DNA of 64,000 nt from Plantago major. Lineage: Eukaryota; Streptophyta; Magnoliopsida; Lamiales; Plantaginaceae. The stretch covers positions 43,657,431 through 43,721,430 of the forward strand of contig CM048842.1 in the NCBI GenBank assembly GCA_026545765.1, in the 5' to 3' direction. The position numbers and the translations under genes are program-made. Positions within the stretch are counted from its first letter, which is position 1. Each line of letters opens with the position of its first letter. The notes beneath the pieces were generated by a model, which was not told where the DNA came from, searched no databases, and saw only the letters and a program-made list of their open reading frames with translations. Below, piece by piece: positions 22,299 through 32,967 of the stretch.

Positions 22299-22331
22299 TA
22301 AAATGTAACACTTTTTCTTAAATGGATGGAG
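22046..22331. mobile_element. Stowaway-like element B, interlocked with A
   Basis: The left end CTCCCTCCATTTCAGAAA at 22046 pairs with the right end near 22331 (read inward CTCCATCCATTTAAG). It overlaps the right arm of element A. The simplest history is one copy inserted into a relative in inverted orientation, followed by rearrangement. Confidence 0.6.
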
Positions 22332-22611
22332 TATTATTTAAGTGAAATTTCATTAATTTCAACTTTTAAATACTTTTATAATATATTTAATATGTTAAAC
22401 ATGTATTAGAAAACGGATAATAAAATTTTAACTGTATAACAGTAACCACAATTTATTGGAAGTTAGTTTTTCAGAATCTCATTATAAACTCGTTGCAATA
22501 GTCTTTTACACCACGACGACGACTGAAATAAAAATCGGACCGGGACTTGGTATAAACTAATCGAAACAGCAACTTGGTATGTACGAACGAATTACGCATG
22601 CAGATTACGTG

Positions 22612-24193
22612 TGTTCAACATCTGCATCACCGACAAAGATAATAACATGACAGATTCAGAAACTTATACTCGATCTTAACAACAGAATATACGTCGGAAA
22701 TAAACAAGACACAGAGATAAGTTTCTAGCAGATTATATTTCTATAATCCACCGAGCCTCATGGCGAAAATATTCATTAATCAATAATGATAATGAATACA
22801 AGAACTACTCTAGATCTATTCTACGAATATCTCTAGATGCAAAACAACTAAGCGATCGTAAAGAGCTACCTCTACCAATCTACCTATCAGTCACTAAGAC
22901 AACAAGATAGAAAAAGCTTAGTAAAGAGGATGACAAATATGTGAATCTATAAATATGAACTCTAGGTTTTTCGAGCTTGCTTCACATATGAATGTCTTCC
23001 GTATTTGTCTTCAATGTCGACTCATGTATATATAGGCTTCCAGTCCACGTGAATAATAGATTCGTGAATAGTAACCCGTGAACAGTACTTCGTGAATAGT
23101 CCACGTGAACAGTAAGTAAAACCCTAGTGGACTTCTACTTCCTCCCTTGGCCCACAAGTAATGATTTAGTAAGTAGAATCCTAGTGAGATTCTCCTTCCT
23201 TCCTTGGACACCAAGTAACACATTCCTTGTTCTAGTACTCTACTTCTTCAAGTATCTTCTTGGATGCCACCAAATATAAAGTAGTTGAGTCCTACATTGA
23301 TTCTTGTTATGATCTTGTAAGTAGAATCCTAATAGGTTTCTCCTTCCTTCCTTGACACACACGAATACAACTCCTTCTCCTAGCCATCTTCGATTTGCTC
23401 AAATATCCAAGATTCTATGAGATCTTGTCCTTTTTTAATTCGACTTGTTCATTCTTCTTGTAAAGAGAATCCTGATCGAATTCTACTTCCTTTTTTGATA
23501 CATACGGTTTGAACACTCCCTTTCCTTCTTGACTTTGATTTCCTAGATTCCAAGAGATCTTGTATCCTTAGATATCTGCACAGACCAAGCAACTAAAACT
23601 ATGGAATAATATTAACGTTAGAATAATGGTAAAAACTATTATATATAAACCGAAGTGTGACTGGTGTATCGAGAACACTGAATTCACAGTGTTCCCGTGA
23701 GTGTTCTCAAAACACCACCAGTGGTCACACTTACATTTTCCCCCTTAGTTTTTGCCTTTCATTCTAATCACTAAAAACCTGTCAATGCAAGTGCAAGATA
23801 TATACAAACTCCCCTTAAAACCAAGAGAAACAACTCCCCCTTAATTTCAGAGTAAAGTCGTAACAAATGACGAAAGACGAAGGAATCCTTTTGAATCTAT
23901 CCAAGATCTTCCAACTTAGTTATATCTGCACAAAAACTCAACTAAAAACGTGGAACCAGTTAGGTAAGTGAATAAAGGTAAAAACTATAATATATAAGAT
24001 TTACCGAAGTGTGACTCAAATACTAGTGTTCTAAAGACACTGAGACTCCTGTGTTCTGATAACACTAGCATAACAACTGTGAGCATTAACAACACACCCT
24101 CAGCAGTCAAACTTTCAACGACATTAACCAAAACTCATTCGGAATGGTATCAGTGGGATGGAGACAGGTTTGTGCTGACTTGTATTTCCAACA
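22612..24193 (-). repeat. Probable solo LTR of a Copia element in MurA intron 1
   Basis: Read on the minus strand it starts TGTTGGAAATACAAG and ends GATGTTGAACA. A TATA-like CCTATATATACATGAG lies near 23035-23020, followed by the typical R-U5 sequence with 'ATGAATATTTTCGCC' and 'GCTCGGTGGATTATAG'. No pol sequence is attached. Flanking 5-mers (ACGTG and ACTGT) do not match, so the ends are tentative. Two diverged copies of a 'gaagtgtgact...gtgttct' block lie at 23650-23730 and 24005-24060. Confidence 0.45.
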
Positions 24194-24529
24194 ACTGTTC
24201 AGGATAAGCATCACCGTTGTTACTTGTTAATGCGAATGCCTCACGTCACGGGACAAACTGGTCATCAAGGTAGTATCCACCTTCAAAAGGATACACACCT
24301 GACACCTTGCTCACAGACAAAAGTTCAATGAATCAGCTTGCCAAAATGAATTCAATTCGTGAGAGAGTTGGATTATATAATTTGAGTTTGCTTAGACTAT
24401 TTTCATCAAACATCATAGTACAGAATTGCCAAATGTATGTACTAAGCTCTCTTCTATTCATCTTAAAACTTATTAATTTCAGTTTAGTTCAGATTTACTT
24501 CGGCTCTGTTTAGGACAAGTTTATTAATT

Positions 24530-24556
24530 AGCTTATCAAGCTAAGCTTGATAAGCT
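24530..24556. repeat. Near-perfect palindrome, possible MITE end
   Basis: A 27-bp sequence reads AGCTTATCAAG, then CTAAG, then CTTGATAAGCT. It is its own reverse complement except at the centre. A looser inverted copy of the flank ('agcttatcagctaattaa') lies at 24643-24662, so it may belong to a small foldback element. Confidence 0.45.
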
Positions 24557-24917
24557 TATTTTCATAATAAGTCTGTTACGTAATTGTCTAGTTGATAGAT
24601 GATAAACTTGTTCAGAAAGCTTATTAAAAACATATTAGCAAATCAGCTTATCAGCTAATTAATTTACTAATTAAACACTTTTATAAAAATCGACTAGGTT
24701 ATCAGTTACTCAATCGAGCTGAAAGGACGATTATTAGGCGATAGAACGATTGCCTAATCGAGCTGAATGTTGCTAGTTGGGACGACCCCAAATAGGTATT
24801 GTAAAACTATATGCGAAACATATAATTAAAGATCGTGCGAGATCTTCAAGGGCCCACACTTTAGTCTATGACCTGGTCTTTCTAAAAGTAGAAACGATTA
24901 AGTACAAAACCGGTTAC

Positions 24918-25354
24918 CTTATTTGAACAAATGCTCCAAGTGCTCGAAGCCCGCGGACGTACAAGTCCAAATGGCGGGCTCCAATGTCACATCCACCAGG
25001 CAGCGCCACCACAGCCTTGCCGAAGCGTGCAACCAACGGCCCCAACACGAATATTCTTCCTGGGATAGTCGAGACTGATCCAGGAACGGGTTCACCTGGA
25101 AACACTTGATTTGTTTCCACGAATGTACCATGTTTACCCTTGTAGTCGACACGTGCTCCCAAGGAACGCAGGATAGAAAACATGGCTTGAATATCCGAAA
25201 GCAATGGTGGAACATTTTGGATTTCGGTTACACAGGTTGTGCAAAGAGATGCAACTAGTAATGCAAGTGTTGAGATCTTGGATCCGCTGATGGTTACATG
25301 ACCTGATAACTTGTTTGGTCCGTGGATTATCAGTTTATCATTCGATTTTGACAT
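24918..25354 (-). pseudogene. murA: MurA relic, exon 1
   Basis: It encodes 145 codons plus 2 nt from ATG 25354 (MSKSNDKL). An in-frame ATG lies further upstream at 25408, and no obvious transit peptide is visible. The exon ends AAG|GTAACC. It covers the first MurA lobe. The catalytic Lys is present (K26 in 'SGSK') but the next residue, Asn in bacterial enzymes, is Ile. The PEP-binding Cys is present at residue 122 in 'PGGCDIGARHLDL', with the following Arg. The block usually reading MRAS is 'IPGR' here. Confidence 0.85.
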
Positions 25355-27600
25355 GTATATTAAGAGAATTAATTGAGGTTCAGGAAGCAGATAACAGGAG
25401 AGATACAAGTGGTGTGTGGATGGGGCTGGTTGTTATGATGAAGAGTTGGCAGTGAATTAATTGGAAGGAACATATATAGGAGTAAATATGTTTTCATCAT
25501 GTGACTGAAACTGGGAATTAGATATTTGGGTGTTAGTTGGATCAGATGGATAAATATTGCAAGGTCCAATGGAAGCAGACTCAATGAATTTGAGGTGCTT
25601 CATTAGTGGGTTGAGAATTTGTAGGCTCAACAAAAGAAATGTAGTCCAATTGCTCCATATTAATAGATGATACTTGTCCAGCACAAGGAAAATAAAGGGG
25701 AAGAGAACAAGGAGAGACAGACCAAATATTTTTATTCATAAAAGTCCAAGCACTTTTACACATAAAAAATAACTATAAAAAGTCGATTTCACCCTTCTAC
25801 TTATTTACCCATTTACCTCAATTTTTCACCATTACACCAAATCACTTCCTCCCACTCTATCTCACTCTTTTATCTCTCAACACCACCACCCACCACACCA
25901 CCCTCCCTACCGACCTCCCACCACCCACCGCAGCCCCGACTCCCTTCTCCAGCCTCCCACCCACCACCCGTTTCACACAACCACCGCCGCCCCCACCACC
26001 ACACTCCCACATCCGCCATATCCACCACCGCAGTTGCCTCCCACCGCCGCCACCACCACCATCACCAACAGATCCGCCGCCATCCTCCTCTCCAGATCCA
26101 CCACCGCTCTCTTCTTCTTCTCCAGTAGACCAGTCCCCAATTTCTTCTTCTCGATTCCGCCGCCATCCTCCTCTCCAGTCCACGCCGTCCTCCTCCCACC
26201 GGTGACTCTTCAGTCGACGTCGTCCTCCTCGCCACCATCCCTACCGATCTCCCACCACCTTACCACTCACTGCTTTCCCGACTCCCCTCCTCCCACAAGA
26301 TCCATCATCAAATCCACCACCACCGCACCTCCTCCCACCAGATCCACCACCATCTCCGACAAAGAAGAAGAAAATGACGCACCATAAGATTCGATCTCAT
26401 CTCCTCCGCTCCAGATCCGTCCACCACTACCATCCGTCCAAGATCCGGCCACATATGCAACAAGGTGACCGCCCAAGACAAGATCTCAACCACTATGGCT
26501 CCGATCTGTTCGTTCTTGTTGTTCGTTATTTGTTATTCATTGAGATCTGATTTTTTTGTATGATTAACCTCCGATTTGTATAGTAAGTAACCTAGCTTCA
26601 TTGAGATCTAATTTTTCTATTATTCATTGGGATCTACTATAGCTTCTTGTTCGTTTTTTATTTTTTCCGGCGATCTTTTTACTCTATTTGTTAATCTGAT
26701 TTTATTTTTCTCCGATTGTATTGATAAAGTTGATTGATACAGTCCGACTGTAATTAGCAAATCTGCTAATACATTCGGACTGTATTACATAACTTTAATA
26801 ATATAGTCGGACTGAATTTATAACTTGTCGTACAATTGATTTGTATTCTTTAACTCTTATCTGATTGATTGTATTACATGAATCTACCAATACAGTTGAT
26901 TGTATTTCTCGATATATAAAATACAGTAACAAATTATGAAGCATAAATTTACGATTCTTGTTGGAAAATGGAAGAAAAAATGAACAAAATCTGAACTAAA
27001 AAATTAAAATAAATAATTGAAGAGGTGAAATTATATTAAAAATTATTTTAGAAGTGTCGGTTATTTTTTGAATAGGTAAGTGGCATAAATGTCCAACAAT
27101 TCGGGGTACAAAATCATTTGACCTTTATTTGAAAACACCAATAGTGCTTTTTTATGGCTTGGAGTGAATTACATAATAATTTTCCCAAAATAAAGTTCAG
27201 CAAAAATTGCTTGTCGAACAATAAGGGCCGCATTATATAAGCTGAGACATCATCGGTTCCCAAATCCTCTATGATGCGTACCACACCCAATGAAAAAATG
27301 TGGTTGACTACTAAGAGCCAACTTGTGTGGGAGCATAATCGCTTAGATAAGGGAAAACTCGACGGCTGAATGGACAAAATACTTCGTAATTGGAGCAAGA
27401 CCAAACAAAGTCTCATATGGTGAATTAGTGTTTAAGTGAGCTTGGCAACAAATGACATAAATTGCATTGTAAAGGCATCCGCCTAAAAGGTAAGTGGCAT
27501 GGGTAAAAAAATCGGGTCAATATATATAATATTAAATTAGGGCTGGAAGACACAAACATTCAGAACATAAAACTCCCCCCCCCCCCCCCCTTCAGCTTAA
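25355..27600. other. Spacer with CCACC-rich low-complexity tract
   Basis: From 25850 to 26480 the plus strand is dominated by CCACC, CCGCC and CCTCC words, including near-repeats around 26075 and 26160 ('ccgccgccatcctcctctcca'). Open frames on both strands are proline/threonine or glycine-rich low complexity and I do not accept them as genes. A 22-bp-stem hairpin lies at 26738-26784. C16 occurs at 27575-27590. Nothing else is recognised. Confidence 0.45.
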
Positions 27601-27606
27601 AATAAA

Positions 27607-28103
27607 CGGAAACAAACTCGAAATTGACAGAGTCTACTCGAAAATAGCGGAATCAGCTCAAGATCGATCCGACATCGACTTCTCAAGCTCAAAATCAAAG
27701 AAAACAACACCATGAAGGTAGGTACCATAGATCTCGGCCTAATTTCTGTGAAATTGATTTTATTTTGGTGATGTTCATATCGAGATCTAGATTTGCTCAA
27801 AATATTCTTGTATGAAAGTTTTAACAATGTTTTGATCGAAAAATCAACAATTTCAAGCGGAAACGAACTCGAAATCGACAGAGTTTACTCGAAAATAGCG
27901 GAATCTGCTCAAGATCGACCCGACATCGACTTCTCAAGCTCAAAATCAAAGAAAACAACACCGTGAAGGTAGGTACCATAGATCTCAGCCTAATTTCTGT
28001 GAAATTGATTTTATTTTAGTGATGTTCATATCGAGATCTTGATTTGCTCAAAATATTCTTGTATGAAAGTTTTAACAATGTTTTGATCGAAAAATCAACA
28101 AAT
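27607..28103. repeat. Two-copy tandem duplication, 251-bp unit
   Basis: The unit starting CGGAAACAAACTCGAAATTG at 27607 is repeated from 27858 with only a few base changes. The second copy ends near 28103. It has no coding capacity. Confidence 0.85.
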
Positions 28104-28618
28104 TGATAACATAAACATGTGTATTCTATTTAGTTTATGTTTTCCTAAATCGATCTCATCAATATCATTGACGACAATAATTTCTCAATTATAATAGATG
28201 TCTGAATATGGTGTTTTCATGCACAATTGTTGTTCAAATTTCAAAAACATATCTAAAAATTGCGTACAAAACTATTTAAATGTTCTAGATGATTTCTGTA
28301 ATGTTGTGACTTAAGTTGTAATGTCTAAAATACATGGAGGACGTACAACTTAAACGAAGTAAACATACACTATTGTGCATCAAACAAATTTATCAAAATC
28401 AGTAGCTATGCTCTTACACATGTTTGAAATTTTTGTTCAATACCAAAATATTGATGTTTTAAATATATATATTTCACTTGATTTTAAAATTTATATTTCT
28501 CAATTAATGTTTAATTTTGGAGAACATAACAATCTTAAAGAATTTAAAGAATCAGTTGCACAAAGATCACCTAAAAACGTTAAAAAGATCATCAATAGAT
28601 GCCAATATAATGTAGGGT

Positions 28619-28950
28619 AAAAATCACCAACATTACAAGGATCATTAGAAAGATCACAAGGAATAGTAGGAACATTATAAGGATCTATGTAAACAATACA
28701 ATGATCATCTCATCATCACTTGAGTCAAATCTTGCAGATATTGATCTGTAACCCGACCTAGATCTGCGAGATTTAGAAACATAACAGAAATCACCAACAT
28801 TACATTACAAGGATCGGTAGAAACATTACAAGGATTAGCAGGATCATTACAAGAATCATTGGAAACATTACAATGATCGCTGCCATCATCAGTTTTTTAT
28901 AAATATTGATAAACAGACCCGACACGAGACTTACTAAAACCTGACCTAAA
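28619..28950. repeat. Degenerate tandem duplication rich in 'acattacaaggatc'
   Basis: A block of about 165 bp starting 'aatcaccaacatta' recurs from about 28787. Inside each copy the short word ACATTACAAGGATC is itself repeated with variation. No ORF is supported. Confidence 0.5.
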
Positions 28951-30840
28951 GAATCTGCAAAAATTCTAAAAAAAAAATGGTAAATTTCAAACTAATCAAT
29001 CATTCTAGTCACTCTATAAACTTAATTGGTCTCTTCTAATACTTGTGTTAATTTATAATCTGTCCTTCTAATCTCATCCGTCCCTTTTTTCAGTGACTGA
29101 AAACTTAATACTATGACTGTACAATGTTCTAACCATGGATATCTTCGACTGCGTAATTATATTAACTACGAATATGGTCGCCTTTAGGGTTGACCTAGGT
29201 ACGATTTTGTATTTGGTTAGGTATACTACAGGTTACATTGATCTCAATCAATGATACATCTCACATGAACACTCTTATGTTTATTTTATTTGCGTATTTT
29301 TTATATAATATCATGTAAACCATTATTACCACTTAATCATAAGTTTAATCTAAGATCCAACTAAACCCCACCGAACCACTTGGAATCCGATGTACACTTT
29401 GTCTTTTCGGAATGAATCCTATGCACACACTTGTTTGTACATTTTTCAATTCTCACCTCAGTTGAAATTCCAATTTTACAAATTGGCCCTCCACATGTGT
29501 TATAGATCCTCCTCCTCCATGACTCGTCATGGTAAATGATTCACGTAGGATTTTTATATAAATTTACTCGAATAATGTAATATGCTCTTTAGTCTTTATC
29601 CGGTTTGTATTTGTCATATCATAACAAAATATTATAATAAAAGATAAATGTAAAAAGTTAAAGCTGACAAAAAAGGAAAACGTAAAAAGTTTAACTAGAC
29701 TTGAGCATTACTTGAATCTCATAGTCACTCGAATTAATTGTGAATTCCATAACGTACATATCGATTCGGAGTAAGTTTTATCTAAATTAAGTTTTTATTC
29801 TTTTCACACTTCTTACTTCTTTTATAATGTTACTTTTGATTTATATATAAGCAAAGTTGCATGAATTTATATTGTGCATGAACTACATTACATCTATTTA
29901 AGTTTTAACACTAGTATTTAATTTAGAGTACCACTTAAATTGAAGAGACCAGGATTCTGATCAAAAGCATTGACTTCCAAGTAATGATTATGACCTTAAT
30001 TAAAAGTTGACCATTATCCTTATATATAATGTGTTTAGGTGTTTGCTAATGTCATTGTATCGTTTTTTTAAATGTTTGCATGGCATGCGAATACGTCTCA
30101 ATTAAAAAACAAATCATGGATCGTTTCTTTCTCGACTCTCGAGTGACGATTGTCCATGCTACCTGGAATAGTTAATTGACTGTTGCTCCTTCGTGGGAAG
30201 AATTCCCTTAATTTAAATCATCATTTTGGCGAGGTATTCTTTTCATTTCAGACGTAATTATATCATGTATATTTAACTATAAAATTTATTCAAAACATTT
30301 GAAATTAAATACACGATGTTTATTAATTAAATATGTGATATTGTTCTTTGTATATTTCGGAAATACAGAGTCGATCTTGCAAAACTTGAATTTTATATAA
30401 TTAATTAGAACCATTATCCTGTTTGTATCTTATGTCATATGCGTGCCCTGACCTGTATGGGAATGAGACCTGCCCCAACTATGTGAGGATGGGACTGGTT
30501 CTTAGACTACTCACTATGGTGTTGGGACTTTTTGCATGGTCGTGTCGCGGGAAGTCTCAGGACTGAAATCTGCCACTTTGGTATTTGTAGTGGGAATTTT
30601 TAAATTTTTAAATTGTTTATAATGCTTATAATAGTAGAAATATTGAAATAAAACGAAGATTAAGACGTTTAAAGGGTTTTTTTTTAAATTCAAATCACGA
30701 TTATATTACAAAATCAAACGATTGGAAATGGAAGATACAATGCAAACAATATTAAACACACTATTATAACTAAAAAACAAACATTGTACAAAAGAAACAA
30801 GCCTCCGGAAACAAAACACTTCAACCACAAGTTCATAGGT
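28951..30840. other. AT-rich spacer, nothing recognised
   Basis: I see no coding sequence, RNA gene or element ends that I can support. Confidence 0.5.
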
Positions 30841-30849
30841 TGAATTCGG

Positions 30850-31915
30850 CCTTCAGCAGCTCGTAGACTTTCAACATCTCTTTTGGCATGTTACCCTTAT
30901 CCATTTGACTGAGAGTCATAAGCATTTGCAGCCGCCATATTGTCTGGAGATTGAGCTAGCATACTCGCATCGTCCGACCTCTATGCAGCACTTTGCCTCA
31001 TATACTCGAGCCTCTCAATCCATTTCCAATTTATTCACATTCATATCTCCCTCTGTTTATTGTAACCTTCAGATGAGGACACGAATTGTGTGCTTACAGT
31101 GTCCATATGAGAAGAGTTATTGGACATCGGTTGCTTCTGTAGTGCCTTCACCTTATCACGGCCAAATTGACGTTTCGAACCAGTATCACTTTTATCACTT
31201 ATGTGCATAAATTTGCTCCCCCCCCCCCCCCCCCCCCCAACCCCACTTTCTTCCATCACATCCTGACCTTCTGCTTCACCTTCTTCTTCTTCATGCACTT
31301 CAAAACCCGAAACTTCATTTTTCAGACGGACCCTCGTAATTCATTTTGTCTTACTACTCTAGATATGCCTTCATAACTTCCCAACAATGAAGCAACTCGA
31401 ACTCCTCGTGGTTTAGATGATTTTATGTATATATATATGATGTGCGCATACTTGAGGATGTCGTCGTCGTTCTGACCATTCCTATTCTCGAGAGCTCGCA
31501 TCGACTCGTCATATGGGCTCACGAATAAAGCAAGTGTTTGAAGTTCACCGAGAGCGAGATTCTTCGAGCAAGACAAGTTAACTAGTTCCTTCATCCGACG
31601 CCATATACACCGGAGTGAACTATTAGTTTGAGGGTGAAGACCAACCATTCAATCCGCTCGTGATTCATTCCACTTCGTTAACACGTGTTGAATAAAGTGG
31701 TGAGCTTCATGTTGGTGTCAAGTACTATGGGATCTTCATTAACCTGCATGAAGTGTGTGATGAGCGAAAGATCTTCCGCCTTCGAAAAATATTTTCCCTT
31801 GGCCACCCCTTCCCCAATAGCAACCGAAGCGCTTTTGTGATGTAGCTTACTTTTTTCCTCTAGATTTCCCCTTCTGCGACATCGGGGTTCCTGGTTGCGA
31901 CTTCGGGACACTTTC
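30850..31915 (-). pseudogene. Relic of a Myb/trihelix-like transposon-associated ORF
   Basis: Minus-strand frames in order carry 'GKYFSKAEDLSLITHFMQV' with 'VLDTNMKLTTLF' (about 31840-31690), 'LRCIWRRMKELVNL' with 'NGQNDDDILKYAHIIY' (about 31600-31430), and a lysine/serine-rich tail with 'SKRQFGRDKVKALQKQP' (about 31180-31120). This order resembles the plant NAM-associated / Harbinger ORF1-type family, which has a Myb-like DNA-binding domain ('WSKEED...RS...RW'). The frames are disconnected and a C21 run interrupts it at 31218-31238. It is best read as a dead fragment. Confidence 0.45.
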
Positions 31916-32967
31916 TAGGAAAGTCGATTGGGTAGACTAGAAATTTAATGCACCGGTTGAAGCATATGGATCGTAGGGGTATTTGGGGATTTGTTCGAGT
32001 TTGGGGGTGTTTGGGATTGACTACATTGGCTACGCAAGAATTTTTGAAATGCGGTGGGATCGTTTTCGATCAACAGCAAGATCGTTATTTGTATTTATGA
32101 TGTCGGAAAATGGAGAGTATTAGGATTTATAGAGTCATTTGAGTTTAAAAAAGAGAAATAAAGATGAATTGTGAGGTGTGTGGAAATATGCGATAACATT
32201 TGTAACATAGTAGCCCCAACACTTATATGTTTGGTGATAACTGAGAAATAACAGTGCACATTAATTCTCCAAAACATATTTAATTTCTTTTTAATGTAGA
32301 TTACTCATCTTAATAAGAATAAGTCTCTGAGATATGGTCTCTAAATTATTTATCTAGAGACGGACCTTGTTTATCAATAAAATTTTCGATATTATTAATC
32401 AAAACGCCTATATTATCAGCATTAGTGTTTTTTTCAATAGAAAAAGAACTCATTTCATTTACGGTTTAATTAATAAGATAGATGATTTTATTGATAACAT
32501 ATGTCGTATATAGATAAGTTATCTAGCGTCTCTCGTATACTTTGTGCATTAATATTACTCCAAATTAAGTAGTCATCTTGATTAAAATAATTAGTTGTTG
32601 GTTAATGTTCTTCTTGGGTACCTCTTGAAGAATCCAAATGTCATTATATATTGATCCATGCAGTCTTCAAAAAGAATTGTAGCCAATCCAAAGAAAGAAA
32701 AAACGAAGAGACATTCGTCGAACTGTAACCCCAAAATCCTTGACAATTTCTCTTCTTAGCTCTTTCTTACAAGAGTTCTCCAAAATATTCCTTTCTTAAC
32801 CTCCAAAATCAAGAATAGATTTTGATTTCTCCACTACTACGTGCAACTAATACTGTACAGTAGATCACTCTAATTTTCAATGTTCTTTCCTCACATATTT
32901 TTCTTCTCTTCAAACAGTATGAAGATCAAACAAGAAACAAAAACTTTCAGTTTCATCTCAAGAATCC

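Larger units (their letters stand above)
20465..25354 (-). pseudogene. murA: MurA homologue (UDP-GlcNAc 1-carboxyvinyltransferase), plant gene relic
   Basis: MurA transfers enolpyruvate from PEP to UDP-GlcNAc, the first committed step of peptidoglycan synthesis. In mosses this pathway acts in plastid division. Three minus-strand exons (25354-24918, 20977-20827, 20721-20465) join in frame through GT-AG introns and cover roughly the first two thirds of the enzyme. Readable blocks are 'LSGHVTISGSK', 'LGPLVARFGKAVVALPGG' followed by the catalytic Cys, '[18 protein letters not shown]', 'LIKCGAEIEGNGTGTLVIRG' and 'AAAIF'. Exon 3 has an in-frame TAA (20692-20694) and lacks about 28 nt that should encode the DRIEAGT block with the active-site Asp. 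I found no C-terminal exons between 15160 and 20464. The exons are clearly plant-type, so bacterial contamination is excluded. Confidence 0.85.

Noticed and set aside
22612-24193. Complete Copia element in MurA intron 1
   Set aside because: There is only one LTR-like segment, no pol sequence and no matching target duplication.
24914-25408. MurA-like sequence as bacterial contamination or a recent bacterial gene transfer
   Set aside because: The exon ends at a consensus plant donor and continues in phase into two further exons 4 kb away, separated by introns full of plant MITEs.
26034-26387. 117-codon open frame
   Set aside because: It is entirely proline/threonine/serine low complexity from CCACC repeats; the opposite strand is open too (glycine-rich), as expected for such a repeat.
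26267-26493. Two minus-strand glycine/tryptophan-rich open frames
   Set aside because: They mirror the CCACC tract and have no start context, splice sites or family features.
28619-28950. CRISPR-like short repeats
   Set aside because: Repeats are degenerate, unevenly spaced and in plant nuclear DNA; they are better explained as a tandem duplication.
30905-31210. Plus-strand open frame of 101 codons
   Set aside because: It is antisense to the better-supported transposon-relic frames and has no recognisable motif.
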